A stretch of 64,000 nucleotides of DNA. Source: Quercus robur (lineage: Eukaryota > Streptophyta > Magnoliopsida > Fagales > Fagaceae). Shown one piece after another: positions 43,707-56,486 of the stretch. The stretch spans positions 54,098,354 through 54,162,353 of the forward strand of contig NC_065536.1 in NCBI RefSeq assembly GCF_932294415.1, given 5' to 3'. The position numbers and the translations under genes are program-made. The notes beneath the pieces were generated by a model that worked only from the letters and a program-made list of their open reading frames with translations, was not told the DNA's origin and did no database searches. The stretch's first letter is position 1, and each line of letters opens with the position of its first letter.

Positions 43707-44654
43707 TTATTCCACTCTCCAAGCATAGAAAAACAAGGAAAACCTGGAAGACCCACATGCATTAACTTCTTCTCCTGAGGCAGTACTGGCTTCCTGAGTT
43801 GACAAATGTGTTGATGTCAATGCTGTTGTTGTTGATGATGATGATGATGGAGATGCAGATGATGAAATTGGCCTAAATAAGAATAGACCATGCCTTGTAC
43901 CAGAGCTAAAGAACCAGTCATGGACATCCCAATAAACTTCTACTTTAGTTTTGCTTACACTGATGGACTCATTGCCTCTAAACTTCCATTGAAGATGCTC
44001 AATATGAACAGCTAGGTTCCCATCTATCTTAATCTCCATTTGTGGATCAAACCCACCTAAGGATTTGTCATTGCTAATAGCATTTTTGCACTCAATAGAG
44101 AGTTCATGAATGTTACCTTTCTCTTGAAATTTGGCCCTTGTGGAGAATTTCTTTCTTCCAAACACATGTTCCTTCCTTGTAACCAACATTGGCTCGATGA
44201 GAGCCGGCCTACAACCTGTTTTTCGAAAGGCATCTTTCTTTAGATCACCAACAATTAACACCACCTCTTCTTCGCAAACAATGGCAACATAGTAACCTGA
44301 TTGTGGCTCAATCTTGCCATTAAATATTGCAGCTTTAAGGTCCCAAACCACATAGACTGTCTTACCATCAACCATAAATTTCTTGGAGCCTTGTTTCCTC
44401 CAAAAGTACCACGGCTTGAGTTCAACCTTGCAACTATGATGCTCATCCCCATCTAGTCCTTCAACTGAAACAGATAGGCCATGTAGTAACATATTCTTGC
44501 ACCATGTAATGGTGATCAGACGACACTTACCGGCAATCTTTGTTTGGTACACTGACATAACTAAACTTTGGCCTGACCTGATTACAGTTGCTGGATCATC
44601 AGCTGGCCTCTCACCAGATGAAAAGCAAGCAGGAATTCCAATTGAATCATGCAT
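43707..44654 (-). CDS. DUF868 family protein, single exon
   Basis: An uninterrupted 315-codon frame starts MHDSIGIPACFSSGERP. Family features are VIRSGQSLVMSVYQTKIAG near the start, ITWCKNMLLHGLSV, the aromatic block KPWYFWRKQGSKKF, VVWDLKAAIF and YWDVHDWFF near residues 235-250. The whole fits the plant-specific DUF868 family (PF05910 as I recall), whose members are typically about 300 residues and intronless. The C-terminal 60 residues are Ser/Thr-rich and probably disordered. There is no signal peptide or membrane span. Biochemical function is unknown. Codon use and intactness argue for a live gene. Confidence 0.92.
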   Translation of the reverse strand: MHDSIGIPACFSSGERPADDPATVIRSGQSLVMSVYQTKIAGKCRLITITWCKNMLLHGLSVSVEGLDGDEHHSCKVELKPWYFWRKQGSKKFMVDGKTVYVVWDLKAAIFNGKIEPQSGYYVAIVCEEEVVLIVGDLKKDAFRKTGCRPALIEPMLVTRKEHVFGRKKFSTRAKFQEKGNIHELSIECKNAISNDKSLGGFDPQMEIKIDGNLAVHIEHLQWKFRGNESISVSKTKVEVYWDVHDWFFSSGTRHGLFLFRPISSSASPSSSSSTTTALTSTHLSTQEASTASGEEVNACGSSRFSLFFYAWRVE

Positions 44655-46353
44655 GATACTCTATTAAGGTATAAGAGAATTGATCAAATTTTTGAATATA
44701 GAAAAGAGTACAACTTTGGACTTAAAACTAAAGGATAAAGCACTTGGCAAGCTGAGAAGGATGAATGAATTGGATCAAGAAGAGAACACAGCTCAATTTC
44801 TAAACAGGAAGTTTGAAGTTAGGAGGAGTGAGGATAAGGGTGGAAGGAGCAACACATTTTATATTCAATTATGTGCAAAGCCGTGTAAGCTTTTCTATCA
44901 GTGTTCTGTTCCCTTTTTCTGTTTTCCCAACTTTTTCCTTCTCCAAAGTGATTTGGATTCAATGTAGGTTTTATCTCCAAAAATTATCTTTCTCATAAGT
45001 GGTAAAAAGCAAAGGAACACCTTTTCATTGGTCTTGAAGTTCATGTGATAAGTGTACCAACCAAAAGTTCATGAGCATGTGGGTGGTTAGAATTTAAAAA
45101 GGAGGCTAGTGATGAAAAAGATGTACACATTAGACAGAATTTGGACTTACGATGTGGTTTGTCACAACTATAATTATTTTATGTATTTATGATTTGTATG
45201 TTTACATGGGGGTTTCCTTAACTTTTCAGTGGAGCTGTTGTAAAAAAAGTGAATAGGCAAGGAATCTAGGGGGTGAGATGCTTTATAACGTGAGGAATCT
45301 GCAGTTTCTGTGGCAGATCTAGTCCAACTCTCAGTATTGCACTTGAGTTCGGGTAATTAGAAAATTTAGAATATAAGTAAACAGTAAAAACACTTTTCTA
45401 AAGTTTGAACATAAAAAAACAAAAGAACACGCAGAGAAGAACAAAAGAGAAGAACAAAAGAGCTTCAGAAAGGTGATTAAGTTACAAATATAAACTCACA
45501 TAGCAAAAAACAAAGTTACAGATCGTGATTGATAACATGACAATCAATTGGAGTAAAAGATAAAGCTGGAGGATTATGGGGCTAAATTTTGTATCCTTGT
45601 TCTTAGAATATTGTGGGTGTTGAATCACTCCCTTACCTACATCTTGTACTACCAATGAGTTATTTTCCCATGTAAAGATACAATCATATTCTTCCATAAT
45701 TTTGAAATGAGTTGATTGGATTTTGCCACATCATCAATATTTATAAAGATACCAAAATGGTGATCGTCAATCTTTTTTAAAATATTGATGATGTGGTGAA
45801 ATCTAATCCCCTCATTTCAAAATAAATTGATAGGATTTTAAGAACTCTATAGAATCTTAATGACAATGGAATTTGAAGACTTCTATTGACTAGTCAATAA
45901 TTGAGTGCTTTGTCTCCAGGATTATTAAGCAGCAAACCAGAATCTCAAACAGTGTATTTGATTTTACATATTTTAAGTTATAGATATACTTGTCAATTCC
46001 TATATAGATTAAAAATCAGCATGTACATAAAAAGTGAAGAGGCAAGGGAGAAGAATTATTAAAGAATAGTGGTGGACTGGTGGTCCAGAGTTGCATCAAA
46101 GTCAGTTGCATGCAACAGTCACTAGCACAATGCTTGATCTAGAAAGCACAAATAAAAGAAAGAGAAAAAGTTATTTCCTGCTATAATAAGCAGAATAAAA
46201 GAATCTAACGTTTAGCTAGCCCTATGTGTAGGAATTTAAAAAAATTCAAGAATTAGACATGGACTACACAACTTCAATTATCAGATATATACAGGAGAAA
46301 AGAAACTTTTGGAGCATGAGTGAAATCAACAGGTCAAGAGTAATCCATGAACT
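44655..46353. other. Intergenic region between the DUF868 and PP2C genes
   Basis: Upstream region of DUF868 and 3' region of PP2C. Bases about 45715-45840 hold an imperfect inverted repeat (CAAATCATCAATATTTATAAAG against AATATTGATGATGTGG). The short open frames here show no recognisable family. Confidence 0.45.
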
Positions 46354-49300
46354 TCAGCTGTTACATCTGAAGTGGTTCAGATCAATTATCATAACAGTGA
46401 TATCATCTAAGCTACCCCTACTCACAGCAAGGTTCACAAGCTCCTCACAAGCAGCAACAAGTCCATTTGAGGTAGTTTTACTCATCTTATAGCTAATGCT
46501 CTCTTTAGTTGGAGACATGGTTTTCATATTTACTCGCTTGACCAATGATATTCTTCGTGACTTTGATGGAGGACTTTCATTTTCATTAGCAAAATCATCT
46601 TTGTTAGCTTTCCTTCTATTTATGGTTTTCTTATAGCTTGGAGACTGACCCATCATCCCTTTAGGTTGCTTAACCAGTGAAATCCTACGTAACTTTGATG
46701 ATGGACTCACATTCACACAGCCGAAATTGTCATCATCATAATCTTTCTGAAGATCACTTGATGGGCCCAATTGCTTTTCAACAGTACAAAATTGTTTGAT
46801 TGTATCGACGGTTTCTTGGTTGCCAACCTAGGCAAAAATAGTCAACATCAAAGTTAACAATCAAATAAGAGTTAGGGTATGTCAATATTGCAGCAGCTAA
46901 GAAAATGGTATCCAACTCAAAATAAATCCAATGCATAAATACAGGGGAACGGCACATCTTAACACATAAACAATTATTTAAATTTGTTCATTTCCACACC
47001 AATGATCTGTGTAACAATTTATTCCAGCACATATCCTTCATGTCATGTGCCATGTATTTTGAACTCTATTAAGCAGCAATAAACTTATGCCATCACTGAT
47101 AACTTAACCCAGCATTTTAGCTAGATGACAAACTTTATGAATGGCATAATGCAAGGCATGCAAAATGAAGTTAACTATTAGATGATAAACCAAACATGAG
47201 CATAAAAATTAAGAACACAAAAAGGCAAGGGTATAGGACTTCCAAAAACATTGATTTCTCACCTCTTCCCATAGTCCATCAGAAGCCAAGACAAGGAATT
47301 CCATGTCCGGCGTCAGCTTTAAGATCTTTGTATCAGGCTCAGCTAGTACCCAGTCTTTTAGATGAGCATCTCCTATGCTTCTAGAAACACAAAGTATCCC
47401 ATGAACTCTCCATGCTCCTCGATGAAACTCGACATATCCTCCCTTTAACAGAGTATGAAGAGATACCATCAATAACAATTACTGCTCCACCCTTTAAAAC
47501 AGCTAAGTTTGACAATACAACAATAAATACCTTATCCTCTATTCTTTTCTGTTCATCCTCTTGTTCCACTCTATGATCTCTTGTAAGAGCTTCTGCAACT
47601 CCACCTCTACAAAGAACAGCCCTGCAATCTCCCAAGTTTGAAATAAGAACCTCCTGCCCTTCAATCAAGGCTGTGACACAACAAGCACCGCTGCCTAAAC
47701 CCTGTATTTTTTCAGAATAAAGAATTTAGCATATCCCCAAAACAAAAGATATAATGATGACTTATCAAAAACCAAAGGAAGCACTAGTTACATATGCACT
47801 ATACCCTTAAATACTAGTCAAGTTACAATTAAAGCTCTTCGTAATAGCTTATATAGCCTAGGTAGACCTAGTACAAGCTCAATGTGGGACTTAGCACATT
47901 CCTGTGTGACTTGTACTCATATTCAATCCAATATCGATCTAGACAATCCAGGGTATCACACATTTAGTTTTTAGAATAGCCACCAATAGCCAAATCAGCC
48001 ACATCACTCAGTATTCTATATTATTTCCAATTTAGATTTAGTCTAAACACACACACACATTATACAAAAACAATAACAGCAGCAGCAACCAAACCTTAGT
48101 CCCTTGGGATTGGCTATGCATTCTTAACATATTAATCAAAATTGGCCACATGTATTCCTTTTCACCCATGCATCGCTAGTAGGGGACACCCCAACACACA
48201 TATGATGAAGGAGTAGTAAGTGTAATTCTTAGCACACAGCACAAAGAATGGTTGGCATAGATAAAAATTGCAAATTAGAATTTGTGAACCAACCCCAAAA
48301 AGTCAAAACTTAGCATAGCCAAGATGACATGTCAATAAAATAACAAAAGTTTGCTTCAGCCAAAAAGTTTAAAACTATAGTCTGCATACCAATATGCATC
48401 CCATTCAACCAGTATAAACAGAGAAACAAAACTTCTAAATAAGATTTGGCGGAAAATTACATATACTCCCTCATTCTCTACAAGCTATGAATAGCATTAG
48501 CTTTTATTTACCAATAGTAACACAAACCCAAGTAGAAAAGATTTGTTAACAATGAATAATTTCACGATCATGTAAACAAAGTATCCTGACTTGATGCATG
48601 ATTTCAAATTCAAAGCCATTCACTAAGTGCTACCATCAAAGAAACTTTACTAGTTATCAACATAAAATCAAATTCATAGTTGGTTATCGGGAGACATCAA
48701 ATTGGTTCCTTTGTCATTAAGTGACTATAAGAAACAAAATTATGAATCAAGAAACACAAGCATTTTGGAAACAGTAGAAATCCAAATTGCAATAACCTGC
48801 TTCAAGAACTCCTGATCCGTTTTCAGATAACCAGCTTTAACTGCCTCTTCCTTTGACATGGGTTCTTCACAATTCTCCATCATTTGAAGAATGTTAGTAT
48901 GTAAATTCTCAGCAACAAACTCTGCAGCTTTCTTACCTCCATGTCCATCATATACACCAAAGAACCCCTACACATTAACCAAAAAAACTCAACAATTAGC
49001 CATTTCCATTTCAAATATTAACTCACAAAACTGAACAATCAACCACCCCCACTTCAAAAAATCCCATTTTCTTATCAATGCCAAGTATCCAACTTCTCAC
49101 ACCAAAGGACCCCCTACATACTAAACAACAAAACCTAACAATTAGCCAACCCCACTACAAAAAAATCACATTTTCTTATCAATGCCAAGTACCAAACTTC
49201 TCAAACCAAAGAACCCCTACATAATAACCAACAAAACCTGACAATTAGCCAACCCCACTTCAAAAAAATCCCATTTTCTTATCAATGCCAAGTACCCAAC

Positions 49301-49783
49301 TTCTCACACCAAAGAACCCTACATACTAACCAACAAAACCTAACAATTAGCCAACCCCACTTCAAAAAATGACATTTTTCTTATCAATGGCAAGTACCAA
49401 ACTACAAACTAAGCCTCATTAATTACAAGTTACAACACCCAATAAATAAATAAATAGAACTCATTTTGAATTAGAAGTACTACTTTGTTTGAGTTGTTGC
49501 CATTTATGCAAGGAAGGATCTTGTGGGTGTCTTCCATGAACTTCTTCTTGCCTTTAACGGAGGAAACCCCAACAAAGCCAATCTCAGAGAAAACGCAAAC
49601 GGGGTCTTGTTGGGTCGTGGAGTCTTGGGACGTGAACTTCTCTGTTGGCATTTCTTGCAACACATTTGGGATCTCAATCTTGGGGGGCCTCTTCCGCTTC
49701 AGTGAAAAGCAAGAAGAAGAAGAAGAAACAGAGGGCATTGTGTTTGTGTCTTTTACAAGTGAAGAGCCTGAGTCACTCGCCAT
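46354..49783 (-). CDS. Protein phosphatase 2C (PP2C14-like), five exons
   Basis: Exons (minus) 49783-49484, 48967-48797, 47701-47531, 47442-47263 and 46827-46354 are all phase 0 with GT-AG borders. They give 431 residues. PP2C motifs in order: KKFMEDTHK (metal-binding Glu and Asp), [69 protein letters not shown] and [12 protein letters not shown]. All expected metal ligands are visible, so it is probably an active Mg/Mn-dependent Ser/Thr phosphatase. The N-terminal [12 protein letters not shown] is basic and could serve nuclear targeting. An unusual insert of about 100 residues before [12 protein letters not shown] carries two RRISLVK repeats. The nearest relative I recall is Arabidopsis At1g67820. 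Confidence 0.95.
47702..48796 (-). other. PP2C intron 2
   Basis: 1.1-kb intron. No ORF and no clear transposon; CA repeats occur near 48045-48060. Confidence 0.7.
48955..49392. repeat. Tandem repeat in PP2C intron 1 overlapping the exon 2 acceptor
   Basis: About four units of 103-145 bp each contain ACAATTAGCCAACCCCACTTC, CCATTTTCTTATCAATGCC, CAACTTCTCACACC and AAAGAACCCCTACATA. The last phrase is the exon 2 start with its TAG acceptor on the minus strand. Copies lie near 48961 (the real site), 49106, 49210 and 49313. Confidence 0.85.
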
Positions 49784-50741
49784 TGTTACAAAGAGAGAGA
49801 GAGAGAGAGAGAGGTTGTAACGGCTATAAAGAAAGAGAGTAATTTATAATTGTGCGCGTGGAGTGAAGAGAGGGAGTCAAGAGTAAGAAAAAAAAGAACG
49901 GAATTTTGGGTTTGGAGCCGTTGGGGATAATTGGTAATTTGGTCAAAAGTTTGAATGTATGTTAGGACATTAGTTGGAGAGAAGGTTTCCCAAATATGGG
50001 TTCAATATATAGGTGAAACCAAAAAATTAGGGTCATTCTTTGAACAGATTAATACTAGTAGTAGATAAGGTCAGAGATAAGACGAAAGAGAAGTTACAAT
50101 TTTGTATGGTATGTATGACTTAAAACTTTATATTGTAGTTGTGGCTTGTGATTCGTATGAGTCACTCATGACCACTAAATTGGTCAGAAATGTATAGGTT
50201 GTCTTTAGGTCATTTTTTAGTAGACAATTTTAATATTATTTTTTGGGAAATATTAACGGATGTCTAAATTGGTATGTATGACTAACTTGGTCAGAAATGT
50301 ATGACCACTAAATTTTGTATGGTATGCATGACTAAAGCTTTATATTGTAGTTGTGGCTTGTGAGTCTTATGAGCCATGATTCATGTTCACTAAATTGGTC
50401 AAAAACGTGTGTGTGTGGATAACAGGGTTGCCCTTAGGGCATTTTTTAATAGACAATTTTAAGAAAATTTTAATATCACTTTTTGGAAATATTAACTGAT
50501 GTCTAAGGGCATTGGTTTAGGGAATATTTTTAGAAAATTTTTATAAAAAATGAAAAAAACAACTGACCTTTTATTTTTTTACAATTTTTTTTTAATACTT
50601 TCCATGAAAATTGTATTAAAATGGTCTATTAATAAATGTTCTAAGAACATCCTAAATCGGACCCAAAATTTTCTTTTCCCATAAAATGTTTCTAAAAATA
50701 ATTGGTAAACCAATGCTCATGCTCTTAGAGCATTTATTAAC

Positions 50742-50827
<86 letters not shown>

Positions 50828-51104
50828 TTCCATTTTCTTCTCACTTTATTTTTCTTAAAATAATTGATTGAATAGCATTTTACTAAATAAATATACCTTT
50901 AATGTGTTCAATTTTTCATAGAATTCTACATTCAATGTTTTCAATTTTTCATTGTATCAGTCCAGCCAAGCAAGTGCTTATGAAATTAACTTTCATGTGA
51001 TCTGTTAAGTGCAGCGAATTTCAAAGAGTCATCAAAATGTTCACATGGTTTAATTTAACGTGCACGCATGTGTACAGAGCATGTAGATTTTTTTAGCAGG
51101 AAGG
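49784..51104. other. PP2C promoter and spacer
   Basis: A (GA)n tract at 49789-49814 lies in the likely 5' leader of PP2C. Bases about 50100-50470 contain two diverged copies of GGTATGTATGACTTAAAACTTTATATTGTAG-like text, about 220 bp apart. No gene is seen. Confidence 0.5.
50747..50828. repeat. Compound (CT)n(AT)n microsatellite
   Basis: About 59 bases of CT repeats run straight into about 23 bases of AT repeats. Confidence 0.95.
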
Positions 51105-51466
51105 AATGACAATGCCGCCTCTAGATCCTAGTCTTGGTGAAGCTCAGGCTGCCTTACAAGCTCTCAAAATGTAAACCTCCATAGCCTTTCTTTTGTGCAG
51201 TTTCAAGATGGTAATGGAAGCTTTTCAGCACTTCCTTCCATCCCACCCTCGTTAAATTCTCTTGCCTGTTGGGATTTTTGTTATGTACCTAGTGACTTAA
51301 ATTTTTTAGCCCATAATTTAGCTTCTTGGGTTACTTTTTGCACGTGGAATGAGTTTATAAACATCTCTTTTCTTTTTATTTGGGTTTCCTCACTAGGTTC
51401 TAGAAATGTTTGTGGGTCATTCTCTTCTCTTTCTTAGTAATATTATTCTTGTGTATGAAAAAAAAA
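51105..51466 (+). pseudogene. LINE 3' end: RNase H remnant and poly(A)
   Basis: One frame gives PLDPSLGEAQAALQALK, and another, after a shift, gives WDFCYVPSDLNFLAHNLASW. These are the middle and end of the RNase H domain found at the C-terminus of plant LINE ORF2-type proteins. A short A-run at 51457-51466 follows. Severely 5'-truncated and frameshifted. Confidence 0.65.
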
Positions 51467-52156
51467 ATGTAGATTTTTAGTAATTACGCACACATAGCGT
51501 ATACAAATTTGGAGTTACTATATGGCCAAAATGTAAAAAAACACCACTAGGATTTGGGACAGTTCCAAAAAACATCCCCTAAGATTTTATTTATTTATTT
51601 ATTTTTATAATTCCTTGAGATTTTCATATCCATTAAATTGACTCATGGAACTAATTTCTGTTAATTCTTATGTATAGAAAAAAAAATATGTGACCACATT
51701 AAGAAAACTCACCAACTTATTCACATCACTGATTACGTGATGGTCATGTGGTTTTTCCATTTATAAAAGTTAAAGGAAATTTAGTCACAAGGGTCAATTT
51801 GGTGAATATAAAAAGTTGGAAATCTCAAAGAATTATAAGGAAGAACATAAACCTCAAGGGGGTGTTTTTGTAACTGTACCAAACCATAGGAGTTTTTTTT
51901 TTTTGGTTGTTGCATTTAGGCCTGAATAGTGAATATGTCTCCCTATTCCAAAATATAATAATCTAATTCCATTAAAAATAGTGGAGTGGACTAAAGGACA
52001 ATGACATCCCAACACACTGAAAGGCACAATTCTAAAATTAGAGGGTGCTCCACCAACCCGTAATCTCTTTTAAATAAGCATGGATATCGAGATCATCGTC
52101 TTCCATCGATGCCAATACATCCATTATACCATTACACCTTTTATGCTATGACTCTT

Positions 52157-52202
<46 letters not shown>

Positions 52203-52611
52203 AATTAATGGTCAGATTTGCTCCTATATAACGCCTAGGCCACACCACTCCAAATGTATGAGAAAGAACCCTAGAAAACTCTATTCGTTTTTGTAAGTTG
52301 GGCTTTATTGAAGTATGACTTAAGTATCAAGGAAACTTAAGTATCAAGGAAGTTTAGATTGGCACCGCATCAATACTACTTCGACTGAGTGATTTTTTTT
52401 TTTTTTTTTTTTGTTTTGCAAACCTTCCAAAACCCTAGTTTGCATGAGTGGTCCATTGAGATGTGTAACGCCATCAATTTTGAATGGTGGGATAGACATT
52501 GCAAATTAATCTAAAACTAGGATGTTGCAAATGATATTTTAATTTAGGGATGATACTTACAATGAAGCCACCCCCCCCCCCCCCCAAAAAAGGTGAAAAG
52601 AACAATTAATT
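51467..52611. other. Spacer with poly(A), poly(T) and poly(C) tracts
   Basis: Poly(A) of about 38 lies at 52163-52200, poly(T) of about 18 at 52395-52412, and a C-run at about 52569-52584 just before the LINE. The block 51960-52160 ahead of the poly(A) may be a short retroposon, not identified. No gene. Confidence 0.45.
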
Positions 52612-55600
52612 CACACATCGACGTTGAGATCCACGAAAGCTCTTCATTAGCTCCTTGGCGTGCTACCGGTTTTTAAGGGCAACCCGATGTAGCCAAACGA
52701 TTTATTTCCTGGCAACTGATGGAAGTTCTGAAAAAACAAAGTCATTTGTCATGGGTGGTGTTTGGGGATTTCAACGAAATATCCCAGTCTGATGAAAAGC
52801 TCGGAGGACCAAAAAGAGATGCAGGACAAATGGAGGATTTCAGGGAGTGCTTGAGCAGATGTGGCCTCTTTGATTTGGGGTTTGTGGGGCAGAGATTCAC
52901 GTGGTGCAATGGAAGGGTGGTGGAGCAAAGAACAAAACTCCAACTGGATAGGATGGTGGCAAGTGAGAGCTGGATCAAACTTTTTCCTGAGGCAAGTTTA
53001 CATCACTTTTCAATGTCCATTTCTGATCACTGCTTGTTAACACTGTTTTTACATCGGAGACAACCCCACAAACCGGTAAGAAAGAGGTTTTTCTCTGAGG
53101 CGATGTGGACTAGGGAATCTAGGTGCAGAGAGGTGATTGAGGAAGCATGGGATCCTTTGATAAGGGATCCGGAGTATAAAATCTCGGATAGACTGAAAAG
53201 TTGCCAAGAACAACTTCGACGTTGGAATTGGAGGGTCTTCGAGAATGTTAATAACACCTTGAAGATGAAAAGGAACCAACTCCAACAACTTGAAGCCATT
53301 GATGGTTTGTTGGACAAAGCCGAGGATATCAAGCATTTGAAAAAGGAAATCAATGAGGTCCTGTTAAGAGAGGAAATTATGTGGAAGCAAAGGTCTAGAG
53401 CGTTGTGGCTGAAGTGGGGAGACCGAAACACAAAAATTTTTCACGCCACAGCTAGCCAATGGAGAAGAAAAAACCGAATTGAGGGGCTACAAAACCAGAA
53501 TGGGGAGTGGACAGATGATCAAGAGGGTATTGAGGCCATAATTCTAGAATATTTTGCTAATATCTTCAAGTCGAACTTTCCTTCCAACTTTCCAGAAAGT
53601 CTGGGTGCAATATCCCCGAGGGTCACTTCAGACATAAACAATGAGCTATTGGTAAAGTTTAAGGCAGAGGAGGTTTGGAAAGCGTTGAAGCAGATGCACC
53701 CAACAAAGGCTTTAGGCCCCGACGGTATGTCACCCTTATTCTTTCATCAGTATTGGGATGTTGTTGGTGCTGACGTTATCAGTTGTGTGTTGGATGTCTT
53801 AAATTCCGGTGTGTTGCCCTGTGAGCTTAATGAAACCTATATTTGTCTCATTCCGAAGGTTGCTTCCTCCAAAAAAATCACTGAGTTCAAACCTATAAGT
53901 TTATGTAACGTGGTGTATAAAACTATCTCTAAAGTTCTAGTGAATAGGTTGAAAAGAATCCTAAGGGAGGTGATTGATGAATCTCAAAGCGCTTTCGTAC
54001 CTGGTAGATCTATAACAGATAATGTGCTTGTCGCATTCGAGACGATGCATTGCATTGATCAGAGAAGAAAAGGCAAGGAAGCGCTAATGGCAGCGAAGCT
54101 TGATATGAGTAAGGCCTATGATAGGGTTGAATGGTCGTATCTTGAAGCCATAATGAGGAGATTGGGGTTCCATGAGAAGTGGATTGAGTTAATGATGATG
54201 TGTGTTAGCACGGTGTCGTATTCAGTCTTGATAAATGGGGAACCAAAAGGAAAAATTGTTCCATCAAAAGGATTGAGGCAAGGGGATCCTATTTCACCGT
54301 ATTTATTCTTATTGTGTGCTGAGGGGCTGTCGGCAATGTTGAAAAAAGAGGTGAGAGATGGGAATATTAAAGGGGTGGCAGTGAGTATAGGGGTGCCGAG
54401 TATTTCACATTTGTTATTCGTAGATGACAGTATAATCTTCTATAGAGCTCGGTGTTGGAGTGTGACAGGGTGCTGAAGGTGTTGGAGGATTATGAGCGTG
54501 TTTCGGGCCAGAAGCTTAACAAGGACAAAACCTCCTTATATTTCAGCAAGAACATGGGTGGAGATATTCAGGATCAAGTGAAGCGAAAGTTCGGGGCGGA
54601 GATTGTTAGGCATCATGAAAAGTATCTTAGGCTGCCACCACTAGTTGGAAGGGGGAAAAGGAAAGCCTTTAACTGGATTATAGACCAAGTGGGAAGAAAA
54701 ATCGCAGGGTGGAAAGGTAAACTGTTATCCAATGCAGGCCAAGAAGTCCTCATCAAAGCCGTTGCACAAGCCACACCTACATACACAATGAGTGTGTTCA
54801 AGCTACATTTGTTGTGTAAGGACCCGAACTCTTTGATGGGTAATTTTTAGTGGGGGCAGAAGGAAAAGGAAAGAAAAATGGCTTGGATATCGTGGGAGAA
54901 ATTATGTACACCAAAGGTAGAGGGGGGTATGGGGTTTAGGGACCTTAAGGCTTTCAACTTAGCCCTTTTAGCCAAGCAAGGATGGAGAATACTGAAAAAT
55001 CAGAATTCTTTGGTGCATAGAGTGTATAAAGCGAAATACTTTGCTAAGGACTCTTTCCTCCATGCTCAGTTGGGCTGAAGACCCTCTTTTGCTTGGCGGA
55101 GTATTATGGCAACAAAAGAGGTTATTGTGAAAGGGTCTCGATGGAACATAGGTAATGGACAAAGGGTTAATATCTAGATTGATCAGTGGATCCCAAGACC
55201 AAAATCCTTCAAAGTTTTCAGCCCAAGACAGCCCCAACATGAAGCAATGCATGTCTCGGACCTGATTGATGTTGATAGAAGAAGCTGGGATATAACTAAG
55301 GTTAAAAGCACTTTTCTCCCTCATGAAGCTGAGGTTGTTTTAGGAATTCCAATTAGCTTTCGTTTGCCTAAAGATTCATTTATATGGGCATGGACCACCC
55401 ACAGAAAGTTTATAGTTAAGAGTGCTTATATGGTTGCACAAAAATGGCTGAAAGAAAGGAATACTCAATCTGAAACAAGAGGCAGCTCAGATAGTTCAAA
55501 GACGAGGTCCATCTGGAAGCTAATTTGGCAACTGAATTGCCCAAATAAAAACATCCTCCCTACCAAGAATCGGCTTATGACTCAAGGCGTAGGAAGCGAA

Positions 55601-56486
55601 GATTGCTGTGCATTGTGTGGACAAAGTGAGACATCGGGTTATATCTTGTGGGGGTGCCACTATGCAAAGGCAATTTGGAGTGGAACTAAAATTAAGCTAC
55701 CATGGTTGCAAGATCCACTAAATGAATTCATAGATATAGTATGGGAGACATTGAATTCACATCTGCAGGTTGATTGGATTATGTTTGCTGTGACGGCGTG
55801 GAGCTTATGGAGCAATAAAAACTCGGTAATTCATGAGGGGAAATGCAAAGATAACGGGGTTTTGTTCCGATCTATGGCTGACTATGTTGATGAAATCAAG
55901 CAGGAGAAAAACCACATTTGAGGCATCCTCCTAAGACGACATGCCCTTGGTCTCCTCCTAGTCAGGACTGGTATAAAATCAACACAGACGATGTAGTTTT
56001 CAGGGAGATTGGTTGTTGCGGAAGTGGGGTGGTGATTAGGAATGAAGAGGGACAAATTATGGGAGCAATGAGCAAAAGATGGGACCTGCCTCTGGATGCA
56101 CTAGAGATAGAAGCAAAGGCAGTGGAAGATGGGGTACAACTTGCGTGGGACCTCGGCCTCAAACGGATTATTATTGAAAGTGATTCGCAAACTGTGGTCA
56201 GCTCGATTCGTGATCAAAGCTTGGTACCGAGTAGCATCCAACATGTAATAGAAGGCATTGGAGTGGATCTTCGATGTTTTGAAGTGTGGAATGTGTCTCA
56301 CATTTGTAGGGAATCAAACTCTGCAGCTCATATTTTGGCAAGAAATGCCAAGTCTGTAATAGATAGGGTCATTTGGGTGGAAGATATCCCACTTATAGTT
56401 TCTGCACAAGTGCAGCATGATGTAATATGTATGAAGTCCTTTTCAGTTTAATGAATTTTAAGTTGAGAATAAAAAAAAAAAAAAAA
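52612..56486 (+). pseudogene. LINE (L1-like) ORF2, 5'-truncated: endonuclease end, RT, zf-RVT, RNase H
   Basis: Reading begins inside the endonuclease (HIDVEI, then GF-stop-GQP, WVVFGDFNEI, and SISDHC with the catalytic Asp-His). RT follows: PTKALGPDGMSPLFF, ISLCNVVYKTISKVL, SQSAFVPGRSI, LDMSKAYDRVEW, GLRQGDPISPYLF and FVDDSIIF, whose Asp pair is intact. A frameshift with a small deletion follows at about 54445. Next come a zf-RVT domain (WQLNCPNKNILP, CALCGQSETSGYILWGC) and an RNase H (INTDDVVFREIG, ESDSQTVVSSI, RESNSAAHILA) to a stop near 56451, then a 16-nt poly(A) at 56471-56486. Stops at 52672, 54848, 55076 and 55174 show it is dead. No clear target duplication was found. Confidence 0.92.
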
